From positions 1,054,001-1,118,000 of the forward strand of contig NZ_CP127174.1 of NCBI RefSeq assembly GCF_030273315.1: DNA of 64,000 nt, given 5' to 3'. The DNA is from Natrialbaceae archaeon AArc-T1-2. GTDB taxonomy: Archaea > Halobacteriota > Halobacteria > Halobacteriales > Natrialbaceae. The notes below the pieces were generated by a model. It ran no database searches. It was not told the DNA's origin and saw only the letters and a program-made list of their open reading frames with translations. Below are positions 56,501 to 64,000 of the stretch, piece by piece. Each line of letters starts with the position of its first letter. The first letter of the stretch is position 1. The translations under genes and the position numbers were made by a program.

Positions 56501-56623
56501 GTCGACGTCGCCGTTGACGCCGCGTCGCTGGCGCTGTTTTTTCGTTTCTTCGGTCCTGTTAGACAGGATGCCGAGCTTCTGTGCCACTTTCTCGATCGTA
56601 CTTGGGTCGAATTGTGTTCCCAT
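53597..56623 (-). CDS. molybdopterin oxidoreductase catalytic subunit (DMSO reductase superfamily, SoeA/PsrA-like)
   Basis: The protein has 1008 residues from the ATG ending at 56623. An N-terminal 4Fe-4S site has Cys80, Cys83, Cys87 and Cys117 (ACFNCEAGCG, GKNCAKGP). The likely Mo ligand is Cys208 in HTNICSSGARTGYALW. Later regions include the MGD-binding segments VPTFRLPTQIHSRS and ESIKPGIVAMSHHM. No Tat signal is present: the basic NRTEETKKQRQRRG stretch has no hydrophobic core after it. A cytoplasmic location fits sulfite dehydrogenase SoeA better than exported sulfur or tetrathionate reductases. The FeS-NrfD fusion precedes it by 50 bases. The exact substrate is unproven. Confidence 0.88.
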   Translation of the reverse strand: MGTQFDPSTIEKVAQKLGILSNRTEETKKQRQRRGVNGDVDPIAKEGHLGSYPGPDQWNNWTEYDETGEPRDYSLVPTACFNCEAGCGLLTYIDKETGEIRKIEGNPEHPGSRGKNCAKGPATINQLEDTGRILHPLKRDGPRGSGQWTQVSWDEALDDIASEMRETIEDGRENEITYHVGRPGHEDYMDRVINAWGLDGHNSHTNICSSGARTGYALWHKYDRPSGDFANAEFILLLSAHLESGHYFNPHAQRIMEGMQDGGQLAVMDPRLSNTAAMSDYWLPTQPGSEAAGLLSMARTILDEDLYDAEFVRNWVNWEQFLDEKYPDVGHDFDAYIDLLREDVYADFTPKYAEAETGVDAEKIQTVARKIGRAGDRFASHIWRSAASGNEGGWQVSRTLHFLSVLTGSVGTKGGTSPNAWHAYDPELPNEPPRQKLWDELQLPQEWPFAHYELSQLLPYFLKEGRGELSVYFTRVFNPVYTYPDGFSWIEALTDEDKVGMHVALTPTWNETAYFADYVLPMGHSPERHDIQSQETHAATWVTYRQPVHREFAEREGEDVERTYEANPGEVWEEDEFWMDLSWRVDEDGELGIREHFESPYRDGEDGEPAQMTIDEYYRYVFENDERLVEEAEEAGMEPLEYMKHYGAFEASTNEYEIHEETLDESILEEDDVYVDDYGTIRRGEKPDTYSEMDGSDMLGVMVDGEPKRGFPTPTGKQQFYSKTMAEWGLDDPEYTLPHYIKSHVHPDEIDYENGERVLVPTFRLPTQIHSRSSNSKYLEEISHKNPVWIHTDDAARMGVETGDLVRVVTEIGYFVNEVWVTESIKPGIVAMSHHMGQWKINRDDNRDIEEGGDPYGKVTVDLDSENSQWGLRQAEGIKPFESTDPDSERVWWNDGGVAQNLTHAPHPDPISGMHCWHQKVTVRPAEGDDHYGDVYVDTDRAFEIYREWVDKTEPAPGPNNLRRPKWLKRPFSPPTGDGEDDAWYADGPIGRSERWDVDSRSPVHDDD

Positions 56624-56672
56624 AGTGGTATACGGACGAAATTTTCTGTTGGAAGGTTGAGTTGGACGTGTG

Positions 56673-58442
56673 TTACGCGAGCGAAATCGTTTGCGGAGCG
56701 ATGATCCAGCAGTACTCGAACGCGAACAGTCCAATCAGCGCGAGCACGCCGGCGGCTGCGACCAGCGGTGCGCTCGCACCGACTGCGAGCACGGCGAGCG
56801 GGGCGACGATACCGACGACGATACCGCCGAGCCAGAACGCGGTCTTGAAGCGTCCTTTCGTGATCCGGGCCGCTGCCTCCTCGGCGTCCTCGGTCTGGTG
56901 TGGCGTAAAGATCTCTGAGGCGATCAACACGACGTGAGCGACCAGTCCGGCGGCGAGTGCCATCGCGGACGGGCCGACGAGTTGATCGAACGCGACCAGG
57001 CCCATGATGCCGGTCGTTGCCGCGCCGGCGACGACCGCCTGCACGAAGATGTGAAGCGGCATGGCCGGGCTCTGCCAGAGGTCACGTCCCTTCGATTGGC
57101 TAAGCAGGAATGCGGTGTAGACTGCAGTCGCCGCTCCGAGGATGGCGCTGATTCCGAGCGAGACCGGGTGGACGACCGCCTGGACCTCGAGTAGCCAGCC
57201 GACGACGAGCAGACCGATCCATGCGCCGGCAGCGCTGATGATGTAGGCTCCTTTCACCAGCCAGGAGTTCCAGTTCGGGCGTAACAACACCCAGTGGAAC
57301 CGCTGGGGCTGATCCAGGTCGAGGATGAGGAGAATCCCGGTCAGTCCGAGGAAGACGCCGCTGACGAGCGCGCTCACGCCCATTAGCGTGATACTGGTCT
57401 CGATGATCCCACCGAGCATGAGCAACGCCGGCAGCAACAACGCGCCGGCGGAGATCGACTTCGTCCAGGTGTAGGAGTACACCTCCCAGCCCCAGGACGC
57501 GTAGTGGTCCTCGCCGACGTCGTAGACGCGTTTAGCTTCCTCGTGGAGCAGTTCGTAGGCCTCTTCCATCCGGCCACTGCTTCCGGTAGCGACGCCGCCG
57601 TCGGAGGCGAACGACGCGTCGTCGTTGCAGCCACAGTTGGCGCTGTTACAGCCACCGTCGGCACGCGCGTCGGCTTCGACTTTCGAGTCGTCAGAGCCTG
57701 CCGATCCGCTACGAGAGAAGGTGACGTCGGATTCGGCAAGCGACTTCGCCGCTTTCTCGATGTCGAAATCCTCGCGTTTGCCACCCTCGACTTCGATGTC
57801 GGATGGCGCGTCGCTCCACATGTAGTGTTCTTCCCTGGCGGTCGTCCCCGGGGTGATGCTGCCTTCGTCCCCGTTGACGTAGGACAGGTTTGGCTCGGTA
57901 CCTTTCTCTGGCTTGCGTGCCTGTGTCTCCTGTCGGGACTTGACCTCCGAGATCTCGGTCTCGGGGTTTTCCAGGTCCCCAGCGATGATCGCATCCTCCG
58001 GACAGACGGTCACACACGCAGGCTCCCGACCGGAATCGACGCGGTGGGAACAGTAGTTACACTTCGCTGCGGTCGACGTCTCCGGATCGATGTACAATGC
58101 GTCGTAGGGACAACCCTGCATACAGGCTTTACAGCCGATACACCGTTCCGTATCGAAGTCGACGATCCCGTCTTCCCGCTCCCAGAGTGCGGTGACGGGA
58201 CAGACGTCGGTACACGGGGAGTCGGCACAGTGGTTACAACGAATCACCGAGAAGTTCCGATTCGTGTTCGGGAACTCGCCCTTCTCGATGTATTTCACCC
58301 AGGTCTTGTTGACCCCGATTGGATCGTCGTGCTCGGCCTTGCATGCAACAGTACATGCATGACAACCGATACATCGACGGTTATCGATGACAAATCCGTA
58401 GTTTGTGATAGTGCTCACCTCGTTGGCGTGGCTGCATCTCAT
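56673..58442 (-). CDS. fusion of four-cluster ferredoxin subunit and NrfD-type membrane anchor
   Basis: The protein has 589 residues. Residues 20-150 bind four 4Fe-4S clusters (Cys24/27/30/34, 69/72/77/81, 101/104/107/111, 128/131/143/147). Residues 160-310 are a long hydrophilic linker with an odd cysteine knot GGCNSANCGC (265-272). Residues 325-585 carry about eight helices of the NrfD/PsrC/SoeC type, which exchange electrons with quinone. In most bacteria these are two genes; here they are one chain. With the next gene it forms a three-part oxidoreductase. The GTG ending at 58418 (before STITNYGFVID) is an equally good start. Confidence 0.9.
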   Translation of the reverse strand: MRCSHANEVSTITNYGFVIDNRRCIGCHACTVACKAEHDDPIGVNKTWVKYIEKGEFPNTNRNFSVIRCNHCADSPCTDVCPVTALWEREDGIVDFDTERCIGCKACMQGCPYDALYIDPETSTAAKCNYCSHRVDSGREPACVTVCPEDAIIAGDLENPETEISEVKSRQETQARKPEKGTEPNLSYVNGDEGSITPGTTAREEHYMWSDAPSDIEVEGGKREDFDIEKAAKSLAESDVTFSRSGSAGSDDSKVEADARADGGCNSANCGCNDDASFASDGGVATGSSGRMEEAYELLHEEAKRVYDVGEDHYASWGWEVYSYTWTKSISAGALLLPALLMLGGIIETSITLMGVSALVSGVFLGLTGILLILDLDQPQRFHWVLLRPNWNSWLVKGAYIISAAGAWIGLLVVGWLLEVQAVVHPVSLGISAILGAATAVYTAFLLSQSKGRDLWQSPAMPLHIFVQAVVAGAATTGIMGLVAFDQLVGPSAMALAAGLVAHVVLIASEIFTPHQTEDAEEAAARITKGRFKTAFWLGGIVVGIVAPLAVLAVGASAPLVAAAGVLALIGLFAFEYCWIIAPQTISLA

Positions 58443-58655
58443 TGTTGACGTACCTTAACGCTTGCGAACGTTGCACAACATACCACGCGACAAATTGCGT
58501 CGAGCTGTGTGCTCGAGTGGCTTTCGATGCCGCGTCCCGATGGTGATCGATCGTCGACGTCGACAGCCGGTGCGAGCACGCTGGTAACGTCGCCTCTCTC
58601 ACAGCTGGCGTGCCAGCAAAAGATATATCACATCCCCCACCATCGCCCTAACCGA

Positions 58656-59360
58656 ATGGAAGAGAGCATCTCGGGATTCAAGACCAACGGTGACTGGGGC
58701 GACGTCGTCGAACACGGCGAACGCATCACCCAGGCACTCGTTGAAGTCGGCGTCTCCGACCTCGAGACCGACCTCGAGACCGCCTTCGAGGAGTGGGACG
58801 ACTGGCGGCCAAAAGCCCACGAACGTCTCGAGACCGACGTCAACGAAAAAACCGCAGAGCAGGCCCACCTTGAGGAGGGCGAAGGCGAAAAAGCCGGGAA
58901 GGGCCCCGGCGACGACATTCGAACCGCCGGCGAGAAGCTCACGGAGTCGTACGAACGACTCGACGACGACGACACCGAGCAGGCGGTGCGTGGCTGGAAG
59001 AAGTCTGTCGGGTTCGTCAGACGGGCAGCCGACACCGCCGGCCGGAAAGCAGTCCGACGGTTCGAGGACACGGTCTACCAGCGCGTGATGACACAGATGT
59101 CGCCGTACTACTTCGATAACGAGCTCGTCAGCGCAAACATCCAGCAGACGAGTCGCGGCAACGGTGACGAGTTCGTGTTCGAGGTGAACATCAACGACGA
59201 CGAGCTGAAGTCGGAGGTATCCGATGCGCTCGCTGTGTTCGACGACGAGATCGACCGCTGGCACGTCGAAGTCGAGAAAGACACCGATAGCGCCGAGGTC
59301 ATTGAGGGGGCCGAACCGCCGCCGGAGTTCGACGACCCCTCGCGGCCGACGCGAAACTGA
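58656..59360 (+). CDS. conserved haloarchaeal protein (DUF5828-like)
   Basis: This 234-residue soluble acidic protein starts MEESISGFKTNGDWGDVVEH. It is helical in the first 150 residues, with TAEQAHLEEGEGEKAGKGPG in a linker and VRRAADTAGRKAVRRFEDTV. A beta segment SPYYFDNELVSANIQQTSRG leads to the end. I recall this as DUF5828, present in nearly all haloarchaea; the function is unknown. The TATA GATATATCAC near 58626 lies 30 bases upstream (leaderless). Confidence 0.8.
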   Translation: MEESISGFKTNGDWGDVVEHGERITQALVEVGVSDLETDLETAFEEWDDWRPKAHERLETDVNEKTAEQAHLEEGEGEKAGKGPGDDIRTAGEKLTESYERLDDDDTEQAVRGWKKSVGFVRRAADTAGRKAVRRFEDTVYQRVMTQMSPYYFDNELVSANIQQTSRGNGDEFVFEVNINDDELKSEVSDALAVFDDEIDRWHVEVEKDTDSAEVIEGAEPPPEFDDPSRPTRN

Positions 59361-59403
59361 GAGCGACGCAGAGTTGTTCTACCGACGTCACGACCCGGCC
59401 CAG

Positions 59404-60624
59404 TCACACCGTTGATGGCAGGGCGTATCCGACCACGACAATCACGGCCGAGAGCGCGCCCAACGCGAGAAACGCAGCCGAAAACGAGCCGATATCAACC
59501 ACCAGCCCAGTGGCCACTGGGCCGACCGCGCCAAAGCCGATGTACACAGTCCGAACGACGCCGTATCCGGTACCCTGAATCGACGACGGAAAGGCGTTCA
59601 CCAGATACGAGTGTGCCGGCGGAAAACAGCCCAACAACGCACTGAGAAATGCGACGCCGAGCAGGACAGCTCCGAGCCCGTCTGCCACGAGCATCATCGC
59701 GAATCCCGGCAAGCTCAGCGACGCGAATACACCGATGGTCGTTCGGACACCGATCCTGTCAGCGAGGAGTCCGGCCACGAGCTGTGCGAGCACTGCCACT
59801 GCGAAAAATCCGCCGTAGACCGCGGCCGCTTCGCTCGAGGAGGCGCCTTTCGAGTCGACCAGGTACGTCGGGAGGAATCCGGTGAGGCTCTGGTAGACGA
59901 CCATCAACGCGAGAAGCAGCCCCGTCCCGACGTAGACGGGCGGGCTGGTGAGAGCACCGCCGGCTCTGGCGACTAGCTCGCGAGCCGGACTCGAGGATGG
60001 TCGAGGCGAGGCCGTGGCGGGTATCGTCAGCCACAGCCCGACGGTGACGACGACGAGAAGCGGTGCGAGAAACCCGAGGCCGAGTCGCCAGCCAACGTAC
60101 GCGCTCGAGACTCCGGCGACGACGGGAAAGACGGCATTACCGACGTTTCCTGCCGCCTGGCTCACGCCGATCGCCGTCGAATCGTTGTCGGGATACGCAT
60201 TCGAGAGAACGGTGACCCGGCTCGTACCGTAGATCCCCGTCCCGGCTCCCATCACGAACGTCGCGAGGACGAGCAACCCGAAAAGCGGCGAGACGATCAC
60301 CGCACAGATTCCGACCGCGGTGAGCGCCGTTCCGGCGACGAGAGCCGTTCGTTCGGTCGTCACGTCCGCCAACAGTCCGCCCGGAAACTGCGTGATCCCG
60401 TACGCCGCCCAGACGAGTCCGACGAGCACGCCCGCCGTCGTGTATCCGAACGCGAACTCGAGGCGGATCTCCGGGAGCAACGCCGGATAGACGATCCGGG
60501 TACCGATCGTAAGCGCCCAGCCAAGCGAGACGGTGAGAAGGATCCACCCCTGGCCGTCGTTCCAGAGCGTACGCCAGAGGCGTTGCCCTCGTTGGCGGAC
60601 GCCCGAGGCGGTAGTTTCGGCCAT
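59404..60624 (-). CDS. MFS transporter
   Basis: This 406-residue protein has twelve predicted helices. The MFS loop 2-3 motif is seen as GITQFPGGLLADVTTERTAL and the corresponding second-half loop as AGLLADRIGVRTTI. The substrate cannot be told. In the setting of sulfur genes, an organosulfur or sulfonate exporter is possible, but the gene may belong to the neighbouring core region. The start is the ATG ending at 60624 (MAETTASGVRQRGQRLWRTL). Confidence 0.9.
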   Translation of the reverse strand: MAETTASGVRQRGQRLWRTLWNDGQGWILLTVSLGWALTIGTRIVYPALLPEIRLEFAFGYTTAGVLVGLVWAAYGITQFPGGLLADVTTERTALVAGTALTAVGICAVIVSPLFGLLVLATFVMGAGTGIYGTSRVTVLSNAYPDNDSTAIGVSQAAGNVGNAVFPVVAGVSSAYVGWRLGLGFLAPLLVVVTVGLWLTIPATASPRPSSSPARELVARAGGALTSPPVYVGTGLLLALMVVYQSLTGFLPTYLVDSKGASSSEAAAVYGGFFAVAVLAQLVAGLLADRIGVRTTIGVFASLSLPGFAMMLVADGLGAVLLGVAFLSALLGCFPPAHSYLVNAFPSSIQGTGYGVVRTVYIGFGAVGPVATGLVVDIGSFSAAFLALGALSAVIVVVGYALPSTV

Positions 60625-60797
60625 CCTATGCGAACCGTTCGTCCACCTGAGCCCGACTACCGTGCTGGCGATAGACGTCGTGGTCGAACGACGTGTCGGT
60701 TCGCAACGGAGCGTCTCCGCTCGGGATCGGGCGTCGACCGGCACCTTCGATCGAGCCACGGCGAGTCCTCACGAGCGGTCTCCGCTCCCGCTTCGGG

Positions 60798-61274
60798 TTA
60801 TTTCTCCCGCTCGATAGCATCCATAACCGTCACGAGATCGTCGAGATACCGCATCGCCTTCCAGACGTCGACGAGACGCGCCATTACGGTCTGTTGACTG
60901 ATGCTGTCTGGGTAGATACGACACTCGAGGAAGATCCGTTGCATCTCCGCAAAGTGCACGTTCGCTCCGGTTTCGTCGGTAAAGCCGTAGATGACGGGAA
61001 CGGTCGTGAGAGTTTCGCGAACGCGACTGACGAGCTCGCCCCGATCCGATTCGGACAGTCCCTGGATCCGCGATTGGATCTGATCGTCGTACTCGATCTC
61101 CTGTCCGATCAGGATCGGTCCGCCCGGTTCCCTGTAAATGATGTGGATCATGATGTTGGACATCTCGACGAGTAGATTGACGTCCGCCTCGGGATCGGGC
61201 ATCGTATCCACCGATTCGACGAGTTCGTTGTCGATCCAACCCCGGATCGTGTCTTCGGTAATCCGATCGGCCAT
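60798..61274 (-). CDS. archaeal DUF2299-like protein
   Basis: This 158-residue protein starts MADRITEDTIRGWIDNELVE, with IMIHIIYREPGGPILIGQEI and VPVIYGFTDETGANVHFAEM. It resembles an archaeal family that I recall as DUF2299, made of an alpha/beta fold with tight domain length. No catalytic residues are obvious. TATA-like TATATAAG near 61300 lies 26 bases upstream. It is transcribed in the same direction as the wHTH-rhodanese gene, which ends 69 bases before it, but has its own promoter. Confidence 0.7.
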   Translation of the reverse strand: MADRITEDTIRGWIDNELVESVDTMPDPEADVNLLVEMSNIMIHIIYREPGGPILIGQEIEYDDQIQSRIQGLSESDRGELVSRVRETLTTVPVIYGFTDETGANVHFAEMQRIFLECRIYPDSISQQTVMARLVDVWKAMRYLDDLVTVMDAIEREK

Positions 61275-61342
61275 GGGCAGACTACTGAACGACGGTATAT
61301 AAGAGTGGAGGATGTCGGAGCCCGCCTCGACCGATCGCGTTC

Positions 61343-62467
61343 TCACGTCGATTCGCTCAGGTCTGATCCGCCTTTGATCGGCGCATCGACCAGATTCCCC
61401 CACTCGATCCACGACCCGTCGTAGTTAGAGACGTCCGGATAGTTGAGCAGCTCCGAGAGAACGAACCAGATCAACGCCGACCGCCAGCCGACGTGACAGT
61501 ATGCAATCACTCTATCGTGTGGGTATATGTCCTTTTCATGAAATATGTCTTCGAGCTGACTTCGCTCTTTGAACTCGCCGCTGTCGTCGAGCACCGATGT
61601 CCACTCGAGGTGGATCGTCTGCGGAATGCGGCCCGTGTTCCTCGCCTCTGGCAGGTCGGGAATCGGACAGGCGCTTTCGCCCGTAAACTCTTCGGCCGTC
61701 CGGACGTCGAGCAACGCCGCGTCCTGTTCGAGTGCCTCTTCGATGTCGTGTCGGTACGCTCGAATTCGCTCGTTGGACGGATGGGCGGAGTACTCCGTTT
61801 TCGTGGTCGACGGTTCGTGTTCGACGAGCTGACCCCCGTTCTCTTGCCAGCGCTCTTTCCCCCCCTCGAGCAAGCGCACGTCGGTGTGTCGATAGTACTT
61901 GAACAGCCAGTAGAGATACGCCGCGAGCTGGTTCTGTCTCGTACTGTAGATGACGACCGTACTGTTTTCCGTGATCCCACGAGTGCTCATGCGGTTTTCG
62001 AACTCCGGCCTGTCGACCAGCGTGTGTCGTCCCGGCTCGTTGAAATCTTCAGTGACGTCTACCTGTACGGCACTGGGAATGTGCCCCTGGTCGTACTCGT
62101 CGTCTGCCTCGATGAGCCGTAACTCGGGATTATCGCGTTCGAACTCGTCGAGGTTGTCCTCGACCCACTCCGCCGACACCAGCGGCGATGGTTGTTCGCC
62201 CGAGCGAGTGTTGGCCCGGTCCGTTGACGTCAGGCTATAGAGGTTCTTTCGTCTGTCCTCCTCGAGTGGGATGCTCTCGATGAGGTCTGCTTTGTGCAGT
62301 TTCTCGAGACCCGATCGTGCCGTCCGTGACGACAGTAGTGTCTCCTCGCTTAGCGAATGCAGCGTCATGGGGCCGTTTCTCGCCAACGTCTGGTATATGA
62401 GCTTCGAACTCGGGGGCAAGTCCTCGAGGGTTTCCCTGACCTGATCGCTCGACTTTTTGGAGTTCAT
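61343..62467 (-). CDS. winged-helix/double rhodanese fusion, candidate sulfur-sensing regulator
   Basis: The protein has 374 residues from the ATG ending at 62467. Residues 15-85 are a winged helix (SKLIYQTLARNGPMTLHSLS, LLSSRTARSGLEKLHKADLI) of MarR/TrmB type. Residues 95-215 are an inactive rhodanese domain (VVIYSTRQNQ). Residues 240-365 are an active one with Cys324 in IAYCHVGWRS. A second cysteine, Cys267 in GESACPIP, is the only other Cys. Joining DNA binding to a sulfurtransferase suggests that persulfide formation at Cys324, possibly resolved by Cys267, changes operator binding. It could instead simply be a cytoplasmic thiosulfate sulfurtransferase. Confidence 0.85.
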   Translation of the reverse strand: MNSKKSSDQVRETLEDLPPSSKLIYQTLARNGPMTLHSLSEETLLSSRTARSGLEKLHKADLIESIPLEEDRRKNLYSLTSTDRANTRSGEQPSPLVSAEWVEDNLDEFERDNPELRLIEADDEYDQGHIPSAVQVDVTEDFNEPGRHTLVDRPEFENRMSTRGITENSTVVIYSTRQNQLAAYLYWLFKYYRHTDVRLLEGGKERWQENGGQLVEHEPSTTKTEYSAHPSNERIRAYRHDIEEALEQDAALLDVRTAEEFTGESACPIPDLPEARNTGRIPQTIHLEWTSVLDDSGEFKERSQLEDIFHEKDIYPHDRVIAYCHVGWRSALIWFVLSELLNYPDVSNYDGSWIEWGNLVDAPIKGGSDLSEST

Positions 62468-62691
62468 CGTCGGGGGCTGTTGATACGTATTCACACACGT
62501 CCTTAATACTCTTGTCAAAATTTTCTGACGGGAGTTACCAATAAGCGTGATCGGTTACTGAACGTATTGCGCTGGATGTCCGGATAATTAGACGGCGCTG
62601 TCGCGCCTGATCGGCGATCCTCGTACCTGGACTCGATGCGAATCTGATATTTCTGGGAGACAATAACTGAATTGATAGGATGAGATTGCTA

Positions 62692-64000
62692 TCAATCGTG
62701 TGGATGGAACCGTTTCACGGCTCGATCGACCGCGTCAACCTGTCCGATGAAGGTAACCCGATCGCACGGACGGAGCTCGTGATCGCCCGTCGGGACTTCC
62801 GTTTCGCCGCTTTCACGGGTTACGAGCCCGACGATACAGCCGTCGGGAATCTCAGCGTTGACCTCGGAGATCGTCTTTCCGACCAGATCCGAGGCGGTCA
62901 CTTCGATCTCCTGGACGTCCCCGGTCCGCCCGAGTTCGTTCATCCAGGCCGACAGCGAGGGACGCTCTAAGACGTTCTCGAGCGACCAGGCGGTCGCCAT
63001 CGAGAGATCGATCGCGCGAACTCCCAGTGATTCGAACGCCTCGACGTTGTCGGGTTGGTTGACCCGCGAGGCGAGCGTGGAGACGCCGAACGACGTCTTC
63101 GCGAGCTGACAGACCAGCAGGTTGACGTCGTCGTCCGGCGACACGGCGATGACCGTCTTCGCGTCCCCGGCGTCGGCACGTTCTAAGACGTCGGCGTCGG
63201 TACCGTCGCCCTTGACGGTCCGGAAGCCACGGTTGCGTGCTTCTTCGACGGCGTCTGGATCGGGGTCGACGATGAGTACGTTCTCTCCATCCTGTTCGAG
63301 GCGTTCCGCGAGCGAGAGGCCGACTCGCCCCCCGCCGACGATTATCGTGTGCATTGGTGATACCTCGAGGTAGTTTGCGATCTGTCGTGCGAGGCCGGCC
63401 TGGAGGACGACCGTCGCGAAGATGATCAGGAAGACGGTTCCGGCGAGTAGCTGGGCCTCCTGGGGCCGGCCGAGCGCCTCCAGCTCGACGGCAAACAGCG
63501 TCGCGACGCTCGCCGGGATGATGCCACGGGGGCCGACCGCGCTGAGAAACAGTTGCTCTCTGGTCGTGAATCGCTCGTCAGTCGTCGAAAGGTAGATCAC
63601 TGCCGGCCGAAGCACCAGCGTAACTGCGACCACGATGGCGAGTCCGGCGAGCCCCAGTGTGCGGATGTCGTCGAAGTCGATCAGGGCCGCCAGCGCGACG
63701 AAGATAAACGAGAGGACGACGACCGAGAGGTCGTCCAGGAAGTCGATGACCGCTTCGTGGTGGGGAAGGTCGACGTTTCCCAGGGCGAACCCGGCCATCG
63801 CAGCGGCGGCGATCCCCGTCTCGCTCGCGATCAGCTCCGCACTCCCGTAGGCGACGATGACCCCGGCGAGGACGACCAACCGCGCGTGAAGCGGTCCGTC
63901 ACTCGGCGTGAGATTGCTACGGGTGAGCAACAGCCACACGCTGCCGGCGACGAGTGCTCCGACCGCCAGTCCGAGGAGGAGCCGCTGGAGGAAGTCAACG
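62692..64000 (-). CDS. KefB-type cation/proton antiporter with TrkA-N and TrkA-C domains (partial)
   Basis: The gene runs off the right edge, so its N-terminus is missing. The visible 436 residues hold the last part of a CPA2 antiporter domain (IVAYGSAELIASETGIAAAA, ALAALIDFDDIRTLGLAGLA, SAVGPRGIIPASVATLFAVE). A TrkA-N Rossmann domain follows (TIIVGGGRVGLSLAERLEQD, LIVDPDPDAVEEARNRGF), then a TrkA-C domain ending AVKRFHPHD. Such proteins exchange Na+ or K+ for H+ under control of NAD(H) or nucleotides. It is unlikely to be linked to the sulfur genes. Confidence 0.9.
   Translation of the reverse strand, partial: VDFLQRLLLGLAVGALVAGSVWLLLTRSNLTPSDGPLHARLVVLAGVIVAYGSAELIASETGIAAAAMAGFALGNVDLPHHEAVIDFLDDLSVVVLSFIFVALAALIDFDDIRTLGLAGLAIVVAVTLVLRPAVIYLSTTDERFTTREQLFLSAVGPRGIIPASVATLFAVELEALGRPQEAQLLAGTVFLIIFATVVLQAGLARQIANYLEVSPMHTIIVGGGRVGLSLAERLEQDGENVLIVDPDPDAVEEARNRGFRTVKGDGTDADVLERADAGDAKTVIAVSPDDDVNLLVCQLAKTSFGVSTLASRVNQPDNVEAFESLGVRAIDLSMATAWSLENVLERPSLSAWMNELGRTGDVQEIEVTASDLVGKTISEVNAEIPDGCIVGLVTRESGETEVPTGDHELRPCDRVTFIGQVDAVDRAVKRFHPHD

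Noticed and set aside
56496-56540. Possible twin-arginine signal (RQRRG) in the molybdoenzyme
   Set aside because: The arginines are not followed by a hydrophobic core or cleavage site; the next residues are acidic and polar.

Overview
The window is chromosomal DNA of a haloarchaeon (class Halobacteria). The evidence is high GC, very acidic predicted proteins, archaeal replication and transcription genes (GINS, PriS, TFB), a rod-determining factor of RdfA type, a 2Fe-2S ferredoxin of the halophile type, and many genes that start 25-33 bases after a TATA box with no room for a leader (leaderless transcripts). The mix of genes suggests the Natrialbaceae, but that placement is inference. I found no rRNA, tRNA, CRISPR array or intact insertion sequence.

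Layout. Bases 1-6700 hold housekeeping and regulatory genes: a GINS subunit, primase PriS, a small wHTH protein with a membrane partner, RdfA, an IclR regulator and a GNAT enzyme. Bases 6800-33100 are a CoA-centred carbon region. It holds an acylating aldehyde dehydrogenase, a 3-hydroxyisobutyrate-dehydrogenase-type reductase, an iron alcohol dehydrogenase, an 1811-residue trifunctional propionyl-CoA synthase with a divergent wHTH regulator, a methylmalonyl-CoA mutase catalytic subunit, a ferredoxin, acyl-CoA carboxylase beta, a thiolase/DUF35 pair, a PduS/RnfC-like protein, a PhoU/AbrB protein, an acyl-CoA synthetase, a tiny zinc-ribbon protein, an acyl-CoA dehydrogenase, acyl-CoA carboxylase alpha with its small subunit, and an enoyl-CoA hydratase. 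Together these cover nearly every step of a 3-hydroxypropionate route from acetyl-CoA or malonyl-CoA through 3-hydroxypropionate and propionyl-CoA to succinyl-CoA. The epimerase and the B12-binding mutase subunit are not in the window.

Bases 33400-39700 hold general genes: TFB, a CBS-domain protein, a zinc-type reductase, a UspA protein, a wHTH-GNAT protein and an NAD kinase-phosphatase fusion. Bases 40500-58450 form a sulfur island: a rhodanese-metallo-beta-lactamase persulfide dioxygenase, a TusA-like carrier, a YeeE/TsuA-type thiosulfate transporter, four tandem Tat-exported lipoprotein rhodaneses, a beta-propeller protein, a PiT-family transporter, and an operon of a FeS-NrfD fusion, a molybdopterin oxidoreductase and a Mrp ATPase. 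Further on, at 61343-62467, a winged helix fused to a double rhodanese looks like a sulfur-sensing regulator. The molybdoenzyme has no Tat signal, which favours a cytoplasmic sulfite-oxidising complex of SoeABC type over an external sulfur reductase.

The right edge holds a DUF5828-like protein, an MFS transporter, a DUF2299-like protein and a truncated TrkA-N cation/proton antiporter.

The points most worth attention are the 3-hydroxypropionate locus with its cluster-less PduS-like protein, the sulfane-sulfur oxidation locus with duplicated structured leaders, the wHTH-rhodanese fusion, and a 20-codon ORF inserted exactly into a translationally coupled junction.
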